Part shown: positions 8,175 through 17,581 of the stretch, piece after piece
How the letters are laid out: each line of letters begins with the position of its first letter
Numbering within the stretch: the first letter of the stretch is position 1
Assembly: GCA_016183985.1 (NCBI GenBank)
Contig: JACPDN010000004.1
Coordinates: 124,001 to 188,000 of the forward strand
Length of the DNA: 64,000 nucleotides
Source of the DNA: Pseudomonadota bacterium
GTDB lineage: Bacteria; Pseudomonadota; Alphaproteobacteria; Dongiales; Dongiaceae
Reading direction: 5' to 3'
Made by a program: the position numbers and the translations under genes
Notes under the pieces: model-generated
The model's input: the letters and a program-made list of their open reading frames with translations, nothing else
The model's database searches: none
What the model was told of the DNA's origin: nothing

Positions 8175-9533
8175 ATGAGCGCGTATTCCGCACCCGATAT
8201 CCGTTCCGGCCGTTTGGAGGCCGCGGAGCTCGCTGCGAATTTCAACGATGTGAAGCCGCCGCTCGACCACAAGCGCGCGCTGGTGGAAAGCAATCGCTGC
8301 TTCTATTGCTATGACGCGCCCTGTATCGAGGCGTGTCCCACATCGATCGACATCCCGAGCTTCATCCGCTCGATCGCGGTCGGCGATCCGATCGGCTCGG
8401 CGGAGACGATCCTCGAAGCCAATATCATGGGCGGCATGTGCTCCCGCGTCTGCCCGGTCGAGATCCTCTGCGAGGATTCCTGTGTCAGGAATCATTCGGA
8501 AGACAAGCCGGTGCAGATCGGCGCCTTGCAACGCTATGCGACCGATGCGCTGGTGGCGGCGGGGAAACAGCCCTTTGCACGAGCACCCTTGAGCGGGAAA
8601 AAGGTGGCGGTGGTGGGCGGTGGTCCGGCGGGTCTCTCCGCCGCGCATCGCCTCTCTCGCCTTGGCCATGACGTCACGGTCTATGAAGCGCGCGAGAAAT
8701 TGGGCGGCCTCAACGAATACGGCATCGCCGCCTATAAGACGGTGCATGATTTCGCGCAAACCGAAGTGGCTTTCATCCTGGCGCTGGGCGGCATCCATGT
8801 CGAAACCGGCAAGGCCCTGGGGCGCGACATCACGCTGGAAGAATTGCGGAAAGCTCATGATGCCGTGTTCCTGGCCATGGGCCTTGGCGGTGTCAACGCG
8901 CTGGGCGCGGAAGGCGAAGACCTCAAAGGCGTCGAGGATGCAGTGGCCTATATCGCCAGGCTGCGCCAAGCCAAGAACAAGGGCGAGTTGCCGGTGGGGC
9001 GCAAGGTCGTCGTCATCGGTGGCGGCAATACCGCGATCGATATCGCGATCCAATCGAAGCGCCTCGGTGCCGAGGATGTGACACTGGTCTATCGCCGCGG
9101 TCCTACCAATATGAGCGCCACGCATCACGAGCAGGAATTCGCGCAGGTGAATGGCGTGAAGATCAAGCATTGGGCGCGGCCGGTGAAGCTCTATGGCCAT
9201 CAGGGTGCCGTGCGCGAGATCGAGTTCGAATACACCCAGCTCGATGCGGCGGGAAAGCTGATGGGGACGGGCGAGAAATTCACCATCCTCTGCGACACGG
9301 TCTTCAAGGCGATCGGGCAGACGTTTGTGAAGGATCCGGTCAATGGCAAGGCGAAGGATGTTCTGGACCTCGCCGGCTCGAAGATCGCGGTCAATGAAGA
9401 CTTCGCGACATCGATCAAAGGCGTCTTCGCCGGCGGCGATTGTGTCACGAGCGGCACGGATCTCACCGTGCAATCGGTGGCCGATGGCCGCGATGCGGCG
9501 ATTGCCATCGACGCGTATCTGCGGGGCGAGTGA
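8175..9533 (+). CDS. preT: NAD-dependent dihydropyrimidine dehydrogenase subunit PreT
   Basis: This 452-residue flavoprotein is the electron-input subunit of the bacterial PreT-PreA enzyme that reduces uracil and thymine to their dihydro forms. Residues of about 40-100 carry the cysteine sets CYYCYDAPCIEACP and CSRVCPVEILCEDSC for Fe-S clusters. An FAD fold follows at about residue 140 (VAVVGGGPAGLSAAHRLSRL). A pyridine-nucleotide fold lies at about 278 (VVVIGGGNTAIDIAI). The family closing motif GVFAGGDCVTSGTDLTVQSV is near the C-terminus. GGGAGAA precedes the ATG. preA follows after 137 bases that hold a palindromic element, so both are probably one transcript. Confidence 0.95.
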   Translation: MSAYSAPDIRSGRLEAAELAANFNDVKPPLDHKRALVESNRCFYCYDAPCIEACPTSIDIPSFIRSIAVGDPIGSAETILEANIMGGMCSRVCPVEILCEDSCVRNHSEDKPVQIGALQRYATDALVAAGKQPFARAPLSGKKVAVVGGGPAGLSAAHRLSRLGHDVTVYEAREKLGGLNEYGIAAYKTVHDFAQTEVAFILALGGIHVETGKALGRDITLEELRKAHDAVFLAMGLGGVNALGAEGEDLKGVEDAVAYIARLRQAKNKGELPVGRKVVVIGGGNTAIDIAIQSKRLGAEDVTLVYRRGPTNMSATHHEQEFAQVNGVKIKHWARPVKLYGHQGAVREIEFEYTQLDAAGKLMGTGEKFTILCDTVFKAIGQTFVKDPVNGKAKDVLDLAGSKIAVNEDFATSIKGVFAGGDCVTSGTDLTVQSVADGRDAAIAIDAYLRGE

Positions 9534-9542
9534 CTCTCCATT

Positions 9543-9633
9543 TGTCATGGCCCGCGCAGGCGGGCCATCCACGAGTTTGCATTTGACTGAAGAAAGCGAC
9601 TCGTGGATGCCCCGGCCAAGCCGGGGCATGACA
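9543..9633. repeat. Palindromic element, copy C, between preT and preA
   Basis: An inverted repeat has TGTCATGGCCCGC and GGGGCATGACA ends and inner arms CATCCACGAGT/ACTCGTGGATG. It belongs to the same GTCAT-ended class as copies at 4297 and 6450, with a different loop. It fills most of the preT-preA spacer and may adjust the ratio of the two subunits. Confidence 0.8.
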
Positions 9634-9670
9634 AGAAAAATTAGGCGTAGAATTCCCTCGGGAGGGAAAC

Positions 9671-10963
9671 ATGGCTGACTTGCGTTCGAATTTCATCGGC
9701 ATCAAATCGCCCAACCCGTTCTGGCTCGCCTCGGCACCGCCGACCGACAAGGAATACAATGTCGTGCGCGCCTTCCAGGCCGGCTGGGGCGGCGTCGTGT
9801 GGAAGACGCTGGGCGAAGATCCGCCCGTGGTGAATGTGAGTTCGCGTTACGGCGCCTTCCATATGGGCAACGACCGCATGGTGGGCTTCAACAATATCGA
9901 GCTCATTTCCGACCGGCCGCTCGACGTCAATCTGCAAGAGATCAAGCGGGTGAAGCGCGATTGGAAGGATCGCGCCGTCATCGTCTCGCTGATGGTGCCG
10001 TGCGAGGAAGACGCCTGGAAGCGCATCCTGAAGCGTGTCGAGGAAACGGAAGCCGACGGCATCGAATTGAATTTCGGCTGCCCGCACGGCATGTCGGAAC
10101 GCGGCATGGGTGCGGCCGTGGGCCAGGTGCCGGAATATGTCGAAATGGTCGCACGCTGGTGCAAGCAGCACAGCCGCATGCCGGTCATCGTCAAGCTGAC
10201 GCCCAATGTGACGGATGTCAGGAAGCCCGCCCAGGCGGCGAAGAAGGGCGGGGCGGATGCCGTCTCGCTCATCAACACCATCAACTCGATCTGCTCGGTC
10301 GATCTCGATGCCATGGCGCCGACACCGGTGGTCGACGGCAAGGGCACCCATGGCGGCTATTGCGGGCCGGCGGTGAAACCCATCGCGCTCAACATGGTGG
10401 CGGAGATCGCGCGCGATCCGGCGACGCATGGCCTGCCCATTTCGGCCATCGGCGGCATCGGTACTTGGCGGGACGCGGCGGAGTTCATGTCCATGTCGGC
10501 GGGAAATGTGCAGGTCTGCACCGCCGCCATGCATTACGGCTTTCGCATCGTTGAGGAGATGGCATCGGGCCTCGCCAATTGGATGGACGAGAAGGGCTAT
10601 CGCACCATCGAGGATTTCCGGGGCAAGGCCGTGCCCAATGTCACCGACTGGCAGTACCTCAACATCAACTTCAAGACGATCGCCCATATCGATCAGGAGA
10701 AGTGCATCCAGTGCGGGCTCTGCTATGTCGCCTGCGAGGATACATCGCATCAGTCGATCAGTGCCAAGCGCGTGCCCGATGGAAAAGGTGGGGGCAAGCG
10801 CCGCTATGAGGTGATCGACGAGGAGTGCGTGGGCTGCAACCTCTGCTACCACGCCTGCCCGGTCCCGGGTGTCATCACCATGGTGCCGCAGAAGACCGAC
10901 AAACCCTATCTCAACTGGACCCAGGATCCGCGCAACCCGATGCGCAAGACGGCGGCGGAGTAG
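9671..10963 (+). CDS. preA: NAD-dependent dihydropyrimidine dehydrogenase subunit PreA
   Basis: This 430-residue subunit has a dihydroorotate-dehydrogenase-like FMN barrel followed by ferredoxin-type clusters. The barrel contains NPFWLASAPPTDKEYNV at the start and the substrate loop FGCPHGMSERGMG, whose Cys corresponds to catalytic Cys671 of mammalian dihydropyrimidine dehydrogenase. LPISAIGGIGTWRDAAEF lies in the FMN phosphate site. Two CxxCxxC sets near residues 343-400 (CIQCGLCYVAC and CVGCNLCYHAC) bind [4Fe-4S] clusters that take electrons from PreT. GGAGGGAAAC precedes the ATG. A strong terminator follows. It catalyses the first step of reductive uracil/thymine degradation in the cytoplasm. 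Confidence 0.96.
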   Translation: MADLRSNFIGIKSPNPFWLASAPPTDKEYNVVRAFQAGWGGVVWKTLGEDPPVVNVSSRYGAFHMGNDRMVGFNNIELISDRPLDVNLQEIKRVKRDWKDRAVIVSLMVPCEEDAWKRILKRVEETEADGIELNFGCPHGMSERGMGAAVGQVPEYVEMVARWCKQHSRMPVIVKLTPNVTDVRKPAQAAKKGGADAVSLINTINSICSVDLDAMAPTPVVDGKGTHGGYCGPAVKPIALNMVAEIARDPATHGLPISAIGGIGTWRDAAEFMSMSAGNVQVCTAAMHYGFRIVEEMASGLANWMDEKGYRTIEDFRGKAVPNVTDWQYLNINFKTIAHIDQEKCIQCGLCYVACEDTSHQSISAKRVPDGKGGGKRRYEVIDEECVGCNLCYHACPVPGVITMVPQKTDKPYLNWTQDPRNPMRKTAAE

Positions 10964-10990
10964 GGCGTATTCGTTCCTCCCGTGACTAGA

Positions 10991-11019
10991 AAGCCGGCGA
11001 TGTTTCGCCGGCTTTTTTT
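10991..11019 (+). terminator. Rho-independent terminator after preA
   Basis: A perfect stem of AAGCCGGCG and CGCCGGCTT with a five-base loop (ATGTTT region) is followed by seven T residues. It closes the preT-preA transcript. Confidence 0.9.
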
Positions 11020-11210
11020 GTTTGGAGAAGGTATGTCTCTGATTTAGTCGATCCTAGACTGCCCGATCTTGCCGGGATTGCGCACAAGATGATCAGGCGT
11101 GAAAACGAATTGCGCGCCTAAACCACCGCAAGGATCAATGCGGAACTGGAGTGCCGGCGGAAGAGAAAGCGCCGGATCTGTTTGCGGGCGCCGAATGATC
11201 GGCGCCGCAT

Positions 11211-11762
11211 TCATCGCTTGCTGGTCACATACGGCCTGGCAGCATTTGCCACTGCCTTTTCGATCCTATCAAGCGCGCGCCTAGCATCGGTTGCAGCATG
11301 TTCGGCCGCACCAACACGTACTGACTCCAACACGGCGGCGATCGCTAAAGCTGTCGTCTGTGCACTGATCTTGTTGATCATCTCGACAGCCTCAGAGATC
11401 TGCTTAGTCGAGCCCTCCAAAGCATCGACCTGTGCCTGTATGCCGGAATCAATCGATCCAATACTTTGGGTCATTTTTTTCGACACCCACTGGGCTAATA
11501 CCTCCCCAATTCGGGTTTGCCATCCGGCGCCATCCTTTTTGAATGCGGCGACCACATCAGGATCCAGTCGAATTGTAACCGGCATCTTGGTGACTTCGGC
11601 ATGGGGCCGGCCGCGTGCCTTTTTTGCCAGCGTCACCACACCCGGCACGATTTCGGCCGCTGGCCGAGCACGCGCAAAGTCGTCTGCGGTCCACTCGGGG
11701 CTGTCCACATCGTCCCAATCTTCCTGGCTAATGTGGGCGGGCTTTTTCATCTTAGGTGCCAT
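11211..11762 (-). CDS. brnA: BrnA-family antitoxin with an unusual C-terminal extension
   Basis: A 183-residue protein. The core at about residues 60-95 (PVTIRLDPDVVAAFKKDG, then GWQTRIGEVLAQWV) is the ribbon-helix-helix DNA-binding part of BrnA antitoxins, which normally end soon after it. Here some 85 further residues follow. Part of them (INKISAQTTALAIAAVLESV, then RVGAAEH) resembles the conserved hairpin tip of methyl-accepting chemotaxis proteins. The rest is predicted helix (ARRALDRIEKAVANAARPY). The start at 11762 has AAAGGA eight bases upstream; a start at 11786 is less likely. The gene overlaps brnT by 11 bases. BrnA binds and neutralises BrnT and represses the operon. The tail's role is unknown. 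Confidence 0.85.
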   Translation of the reverse strand: MAPKMKKPAHISQEDWDDVDSPEWTADDFARARPAAEIVPGVVTLAKKARGRPHAEVTKMPVTIRLDPDVVAAFKKDGAGWQTRIGEVLAQWVSKKMTQSIGSIDSGIQAQVDALEGSTKQISEAVEMINKISAQTTALAIAAVLESVRVGAAEHAATDARRALDRIEKAVANAARPYVTSKR

Positions 11763-12033
11763 TGTAAAGTTTCCTTTCACGGTCATTCGCCTTGCGAAGG
11801 CTGATCACCCGCACCGTGTCACCACGGAACGAGAACGCCAGCACATGCAGGCGGTTGCCAATCGGGGCCATCGCGGCATAGCGAATTTCGGCGTATTCCT
11901 TCCGGTCATCGAGCTTCACCAGCGCGAAAATCCAGTCGAAGTCATAAACGGCCGTGAAGTCCACGCCGTGCTTGGCGACATTCGCCGCCCGCTTGCCTTC
12001 ATCCCACTGATAAAGGTCCGCCGCGCTTTTCAT
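11752..12033 (-). CDS. brnT: BrnT-family toxin (RelE-like ribonuclease)
   Basis: A 93-residue protein. It matches the BrnT family in YQWDEGKRAANVAKHGVDF near residue 8, DDRKEYAEIRYAAMAPIGNR in the middle and VRVISLRKANDRERKLY at the end. BrnT is a RelE-fold mRNA-cleaving toxin that halts growth until it is bound by BrnA. The toxin gene precedes the antitoxin, the usual brnTA order. A near-consensus promoter places the transcription start at or next to the ATG, so the message may be leaderless. Confidence 0.9.
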   Translation of the reverse strand: MKSAADLYQWDEGKRAANVAKHGVDFTAVYDFDWIFALVKLDDRKEYAEIRYAAMAPIGNRLHVLAFSFRGDTVRVISLRKANDRERKLYNGT

Positions 12034-12039
12034 AGGCTA

Positions 12040-12083
12040 AATGTATGTACGAAAAATCGTCGCGTCAAGATTAAACGTACATA
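12040..12083 (-). promoter_or_regulatory. brnTA promoter with flanking inverted repeat (candidate BrnA operator)
   Basis: On the minus strand TTGACG (12063-12068) and TACATT (12040-12045) are separated by exactly 17 bases, a good -35/-10 pair. Perfect eight-base arms TATGTACG (12044-12051) and CGTACATA (12076-12083) flank the promoter with a 24-base spacer. BrnA is known to autoregulate, and this is the obvious candidate operator. The predicted transcription start falls at about 12033, the first base of the brnT ATG. Confidence 0.6.
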
Positions 12084-12104
12084 TAATAAATCCCGGCTGG
12101 CGGC

Positions 12105-12275
12105 ATGATCGCCACCGATATCAGCCAGCTGCCGCTTTTCCACTATGGCGTGAGCTATACCGATCCGCCCTGCTTTTAGAAAATTGGAGCGAGGCCGGGG
12201 AAGGCAAGAACATCACCCAGGATTATGACTGAATGCCACTAGACCCGATAAGGCGGCTGCCGGTGGGCTACCAAA
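12105..12275 (+). pseudogene. Decayed N-terminal fragment of an MT-A70-family adenine methyltransferase
   Basis: Three adjoining segments together read as the start of a phage-type MT-A70 N6-adenine methyltransferase. From 12105 one frame gives MIATDISQLPLFHYGVSYTD, then PPCF and a stop, where the family has DPPW. From 12179, after a one-base deletion, the frame gives ENWSEAGEGKNITQDYD and a TGA where the family has Cys (HYDCM). The same frame continues MPLDPIRRLPVGYQNK. So the fragment has lost the DPPW Trp, one base, a Cys codon and the whole C-terminal part. It sits between the toxin-antitoxin module and ohr and points to an old mobile element. No function is expected. Confidence 0.65.
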
Positions 12276-12277
12276 AT

Positions 12278-12362
12278 AAATCGCATCCGATTTGATTTTG
12301 CCCCTTGAAAGCTGGTTTGGCATCCCCTTATTAGATCGCATCCGATGTAATCGCGACCGATT
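12278..12362. promoter_or_regulatory. Three AATCG-N4-CGATT palindromes upstream of ohr
   Basis: Three sites share an ATCG-N4-CGAT core: 12278-12293 (AAATCGCATCCGATTT), 12335-12346 (ATCGCATCCGAT) and 12349-12362 (AATCGCGACCGATT). All lie within 115 bases upstream of the ohr ATG. Their number and placement suggest operators for an ohr regulator. They differ from the TGCAATT/AATTGCA sites next to the OhrR gene at 63.4 kb. Confidence 0.5.
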
Positions 12363-12390
12363 GCACGGCAACCCTTTCAGGAGATGTGCC

Positions 12391-12819
12391 ATGACCACCG
12401 CGACTGCGCTCAACACCAATGCCCCCGTTGCCAAGACCCTCTTCACCGGCCGCACCCACACCAGCGCCGGCCGCGACGGCGCGGGGCGGTCCGAGGACGG
12501 CTTTGTCGATGTGAAGCTGGCGGCGCCGCATCCGGCCGCCGAGAATCTCTTCGGCGTCGCTTGGTCGGCCTGCTATCTCGGCGCCATCGAGCTTGCCGCA
12601 GCCCAGCATAAGGTGAAGCTTGTCGGTGCGCCCTCGGCCGATGCCGAGATCAACCTCAACAAGGCGGGTGAGGCCTATTTCCTCAGCGCCAGCTTCAAGG
12701 TGAGCATCCCGGGCGTCGACCGCGCCACGGCTGAGAAGATCGCCGAAACGGCCCATGGCATCTGCCCCTATTCGAAGGCGGTCCATGGCAATATCAGCGT
12801 CACAACCAGCGTGATCTGA
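12391..12819 (+). CDS. ohr: Organic hydroperoxide resistance protein, Ohr subfamily (OsmC/Ohr)
   Basis: A 142-residue thiol peroxidase that reduces organic hydroperoxides in the cytoplasm. The reactive Cys is Cys61 in WSACYLGAIELAA, and the resolving Cys lies in GICPYSKAVHGN near residue 126. Arg21 and Glu51 fit the two conserved active-site partners. The length is standard for Ohr. CAGGAG precedes the ATG by about eight bases. Upstream are three ATCG-N4-CGAT palindromes and downstream a GC-rich hairpin. No regulator gene is adjacent. Confidence 0.94.
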   Translation: MTTATALNTNAPVAKTLFTGRTHTSAGRDGAGRSEDGFVDVKLAAPHPAAENLFGVAWSACYLGAIELAAAQHKVKLVGAPSADAEINLNKAGEAYFLSASFKVSIPGVDRATAEKIAETAHGICPYSKAVHGNISVTTSVI

Positions 12820-12848
12820 GCGGCCGTTATCCACATAAGAATCTCGAC

Positions 12849-12875
12849 GGCCGGCGCCAATGGCGTCGGCCTTTT
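12849..12875 (+). terminator. Rho-independent terminator after ohr
   Basis: GGCCGGCGCC and GGCGTCGGCC pair with one mismatch around an AAT loop, followed by TTTT. It lies 30 bases after the ohr stop. Confidence 0.75.
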
Positions 12876-13068
12876 GATTCCATGTCGAAGTCTAGGTAAT
12901 CCAGGTTCGTTAGCAACGCCGAAGCCGTAGCCGCGCGCGTGCGGGATTCGGTTGCAAGTTCACACCAAATTAAGGAGTTTGCGGGAAATATTCCCGATGA
13001 ACCGATGGCGGAATTTCCCGCGATTGCAACGGGGCATAAGCCAGCGGGCGGAGCGCGTTAGCTAACAC

Positions 13069-14775
13069 ATGTCGACCATATCCATGCCGCAGGCCGCAGC
13101 CGGCCTTGCCGCCACCCAGCAGCGTTTCAATGTAGCGAGCCTCGGCGCGCCGCAGATGGCTGAATGGCTGCGTGCCGCAGGCGGCTTCATGCCGCGCTTG
13201 GGCGGTAACCTCGCGGCGGCGATCCTTTATTTCCTGCTGGGCCTCGCGGTCGGTAAATATTTTGCGGCCTATGGTCTCTTCCCCGCGCCGATCTGGCTGC
13301 CGTCGAGCGTTGCGGTGGTGGCGGCGATGCTGGGCGGCTGGCGTTTCTTTCCCGGCCTCTTCCTGGGTTCGTTCCTCATCAATTATGGCTATTTCGGCTC
13401 CAGCCTTCCGGTGGCGGCGCTGATCTCGCTCACCAATGCCGGCGGGCCGATCCTCGCCGTGCAGCTGATGCGACGCTGGCGCCCGCAGGATCGGTTGTTC
13501 AGCTCGTTCACGGGCGTCGTCGCCTTCATCATCTGCGCGGTCATCCTGCATCCGGCGATCACCGCAACCGGCGGCACATTCGCGCTCAACATGCATGGCG
13601 GCTGGAATTTGACTGCGATGACCCGCACCTGGGTCAGCTGGTGGCTGTGCGACAGCGGCGGCACGCTCGCTTTCGCACCCTGCCTGCTGATGTGGCTGGG
13701 CGGTGAAAGATCACCTGATGAAGCGGGCCGTCCCTTCACGCGCCAGGGGCGCCTGGTCTGGATCGCTGTCGCCATTTTCGTCGTCGGCTTGTTCATAGCG
13801 CCCCCAGTGCCGATCGCACTTTTTGCCACGCTGCCGTTCCTGCTGGTGGTGCCGCTTTCCTGGATCGCGCTCAACACCTCCTTGCGCGCCGCATATACGC
13901 TGGTCTCGCTTGCCTCCGTCATTGCCATGGCGGCGACGGCGGCCGGCCAAGGCCCGTTCCATGCGCCGGTCACGATCAATCCGCTGCAGATGGCGGGCGA
14001 GCTCATCGTGCTGCTCACCATGACGGTGCTCACCATCGTCGCTCTCTTCCGCGAACGACGCGCCGCCGAGGCCGCCAACCGGTCGAAGAGCATGCTGCTG
14101 GCGACCGCGAGCCATGACTTGCGCACACCGCTCAACGCCATCCTCGGCTTTGCCGATCTGATGCGGCTGTCCGGCCGCCCCGCCCTGCCGCCGGAGAAGG
14201 TGCATGAATATGCCAATGACATTCATGCCAGCGGCGCGCTGCTGTTGGGTCTCATCGACGAGATCCTGGACCATGCCAAGATCGAGGCCGGCAAGCGCGA
14301 GAACGAGCCCAAGCTGCTGAATGCCCCGGCTATCGCCACGGCCTGCCTGGAATTGCTGGCGAGCCGTGCAGCTGCCAAGAATGTGGCGCTGTCAGTCAAG
14401 ACGCTGGGCGCTGGCGCGCTTCATGCCGATGAACTGGCCCTGCGGCAGATTCTGCTCAACCTGCTTTCCAATGCGGTGAAGTTCACCGAAGCCGGCGGCT
14501 CGGTCGAAATCCGCCTTAGCTTGCTCGGCGACGGTGCCGGCATCGTCGAGGTGACCGATACCGGCATCGGCATGAGCGAGGCGGAATTGGAGCAGGTGCT
14601 GCAGCCCTTCGGCCAGGCCGGATCCAGCCGCCAGCGCGAAAGCGGTACGGGCCTCGGCCTCAATATCGTCGTGCGCCTCGCCGAGATGCATGGTGGCCGC
14701 TTCTCCATCACCAGCGCACCCGCCAAGGGCACGACCGTCCGCGTCAGCTTCCCGGTGGCGCCGGACGTCTTCTAA
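13069..14775 (+). CDS. MASE1-domain sensor histidine kinase
   Basis: A 568-residue membrane kinase. Residues of about 45-330 form a MASE1-type array of roughly eight membrane segments, including PAPIWLPSSVAVVAAMLGGW and GPILAVQLMRRW. The kinase core follows: H-box ATASHDLRTPLNAILGFADL near residue 348, N-box LLNLLSNAVKFTEAGG near 465, G1 VTDTGIGMS and G2 SGTGLGLNIVVRLAEMHGG. It has all residues needed for autophosphorylation. No response regulator is adjacent, so it is an orphan kinase or works with a distant partner. The signal sensed by the MASE1 domain cannot be deduced. Confidence 0.92.
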   Translation: MSTISMPQAAAGLAATQQRFNVASLGAPQMAEWLRAAGGFMPRLGGNLAAAILYFLLGLAVGKYFAAYGLFPAPIWLPSSVAVVAAMLGGWRFFPGLFLGSFLINYGYFGSSLPVAALISLTNAGGPILAVQLMRRWRPQDRLFSSFTGVVAFIICAVILHPAITATGGTFALNMHGGWNLTAMTRTWVSWWLCDSGGTLAFAPCLLMWLGGERSPDEAGRPFTRQGRLVWIAVAIFVVGLFIAPPVPIALFATLPFLLVVPLSWIALNTSLRAAYTLVSLASVIAMAATAAGQGPFHAPVTINPLQMAGELIVLLTMTVLTIVALFRERRAAEAANRSKSMLLATASHDLRTPLNAILGFADLMRLSGRPALPPEKVHEYANDIHASGALLLGLIDEILDHAKIEAGKRENEPKLLNAPAIATACLELLASRAAAKNVALSVKTLGAGALHADELALRQILLNLLSNAVKFTEAGGSVEIRLSLLGDGAGIVEVTDTGIGMSEAELEQVLQPFGQAGSSRQRESGTGLGLNIVVRLAEMHGGRFSITSAPAKGTTVRVSFPVAPDVF

Positions 14776-15021
14776 GGCACCCTGCAACCCCTTCGCATCT
14801 GCGAAAAGCCATTGCCGATATGAAGGCTTTGTGAAAGGATTGTGCTCGCGAGTTTGATAGGCGGGCCGAGTCCTTATCGCGCATCCGCACTTGCACCCGA
14901 CCCTGGTCCGCGGCCGCGCTCAACGCTTTGGCCGCCCGATCATCCGGTCGGCTGGTGGGCTCGCAAATCCCCGGAATACCAAAAGCACCAACGCGACCAA
15001 AAATAATAGCAGGAGAGGGCT

Positions 15022-16023
15022 ATGATCCGGACAACTCGACGTGCATTTCTGCATGGTTCGGCAGCGATCGCTGCTGCGACCACCCTGCCGCGGCTGGCTT
15101 TGGCCGCAGACCCGATCAAGGTGGCGGCGATTTATACCGTGCCCATTGAACAGCAATGGGTGAGCCGCATCCACAAGGCGGCCAATACCGCCAAGGAACG
15201 CGGCGATATCGAATACGTGTTCTCGGAAAAAGTCGCCAATACGGATTACGAGCGCGTCATGCGCGAATATGCCGAAGCCGGGCATCAGCTGATCGTCGGC
15301 GAGGCCTTCGCGGTGGAAGACGCGGCGCGCGCCGTCGCCAAGGATTATCCCAACACCGCCTTCCTCATCGGCTCGTCCTTCAAGCCGGATGCGGCGTTGC
15401 CGAACTTTGCGACCTTCGACAATTACATCCAGGACGCCTCCTATCTCACCGGCATGATCGCGGGGGCGATGACCAAGAGCGGCAATATCGGCATGGTCGG
15501 CGGCTATCCGATCCCCGAAGTCAATCGCCTGATGAACGCCTTCATGGCGGGTGTCAAAGAGGTGAAGCCCGATACCAAGTTCCAGGTGGCCTTCATCGGC
15601 TCATGGTTCGATCCCCCCAAGGCGAAGGAAACGGCACTGGCGCAGATCGATGCCGGCGCGGATCTGCTCTATGCCGAACGCTTCGGCGTTTCCGATGCGG
15701 CGAAGGAGAAGAGCGTCCTCGCTGTCGGCAATGTCATCGACACGCAAGCCGATTATCCCGATACCGTGGTGGCGTCGGCCTTATGGCATTTCGAGCCGAC
15801 GCTCGACCGCGCCATCGCCAAGGTGAAGGATAAGAGCTTCACGGCGGAAGATTACGGCGCGTTCTCGTTCATGAAGGAAGGCGGATCGTCTCTCGCCCCC
15901 TTAGGCACGTTCGAGAGCAAGGTGCCGGCCGATATCGTGGCCAAGGTGAAGGAGAAGGAGGCGGCGATCAAATCCGGCGCCGTCACCATCGCCATCGACG
16001 ACAACGAGCCGAAATCGAGCTGA
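15022..16023 (+). CDS. BMP-family ABC transporter substrate-binding protein (nucleoside-type)
   Basis: A 333-residue periplasmic binding protein of the BMP/PnrA-like family, many of which bind purine or pyrimidine nucleosides. A Tat-type signal (TTRRAFLHGSAAIAAATT) ends near residue 29 at ALAAD. The core has AAIYTVPIEQQWVSRIHKA, FATFDNYIQDASYLTGMIAG, GNIGMVGGYPIPEVNRLMNA and ADLLYAERFGVSDAAKEK, all family landmarks. AGGAGAGG precedes the ATG. Ten bases separate it from the ATPase gene. The following cytosine deaminase gene suggests a pyrimidine base or nucleoside as ligand; that part is inference. Confidence 0.92.
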   Translation: MIRTTRRAFLHGSAAIAAATTLPRLALAADPIKVAAIYTVPIEQQWVSRIHKAANTAKERGDIEYVFSEKVANTDYERVMREYAEAGHQLIVGEAFAVEDAARAVAKDYPNTAFLIGSSFKPDAALPNFATFDNYIQDASYLTGMIAGAMTKSGNIGMVGGYPIPEVNRLMNAFMAGVKEVKPDTKFQVAFIGSWFDPPKAKETALAQIDAGADLLYAERFGVSDAAKEKSVLAVGNVIDTQADYPDTVVASALWHFEPTLDRAIAKVKDKSFTAEDYGAFSFMKEGGSSLAPLGTFESKVPADIVAKVKEKEAAIKSGAVTIAIDDNEPKSS

Positions 16024-16033
16024 TGACGCCCTG

Positions 16034-17570
<1,537 letters not shown>

Positions 17571-17581
<11 letters not shown>

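Noticed and set aside
11182-12108. A 308-codon plus-strand frame across the brnTA genes
   Set aside because: It is antisense to two genes with clear family matches and has no ribosome site or recognised domain.
12827-12835. A perfect TTATCCACA DnaA box just after ohr
   Set aside because: It is alone. No cluster, AT-rich block or replication gene lies nearby.
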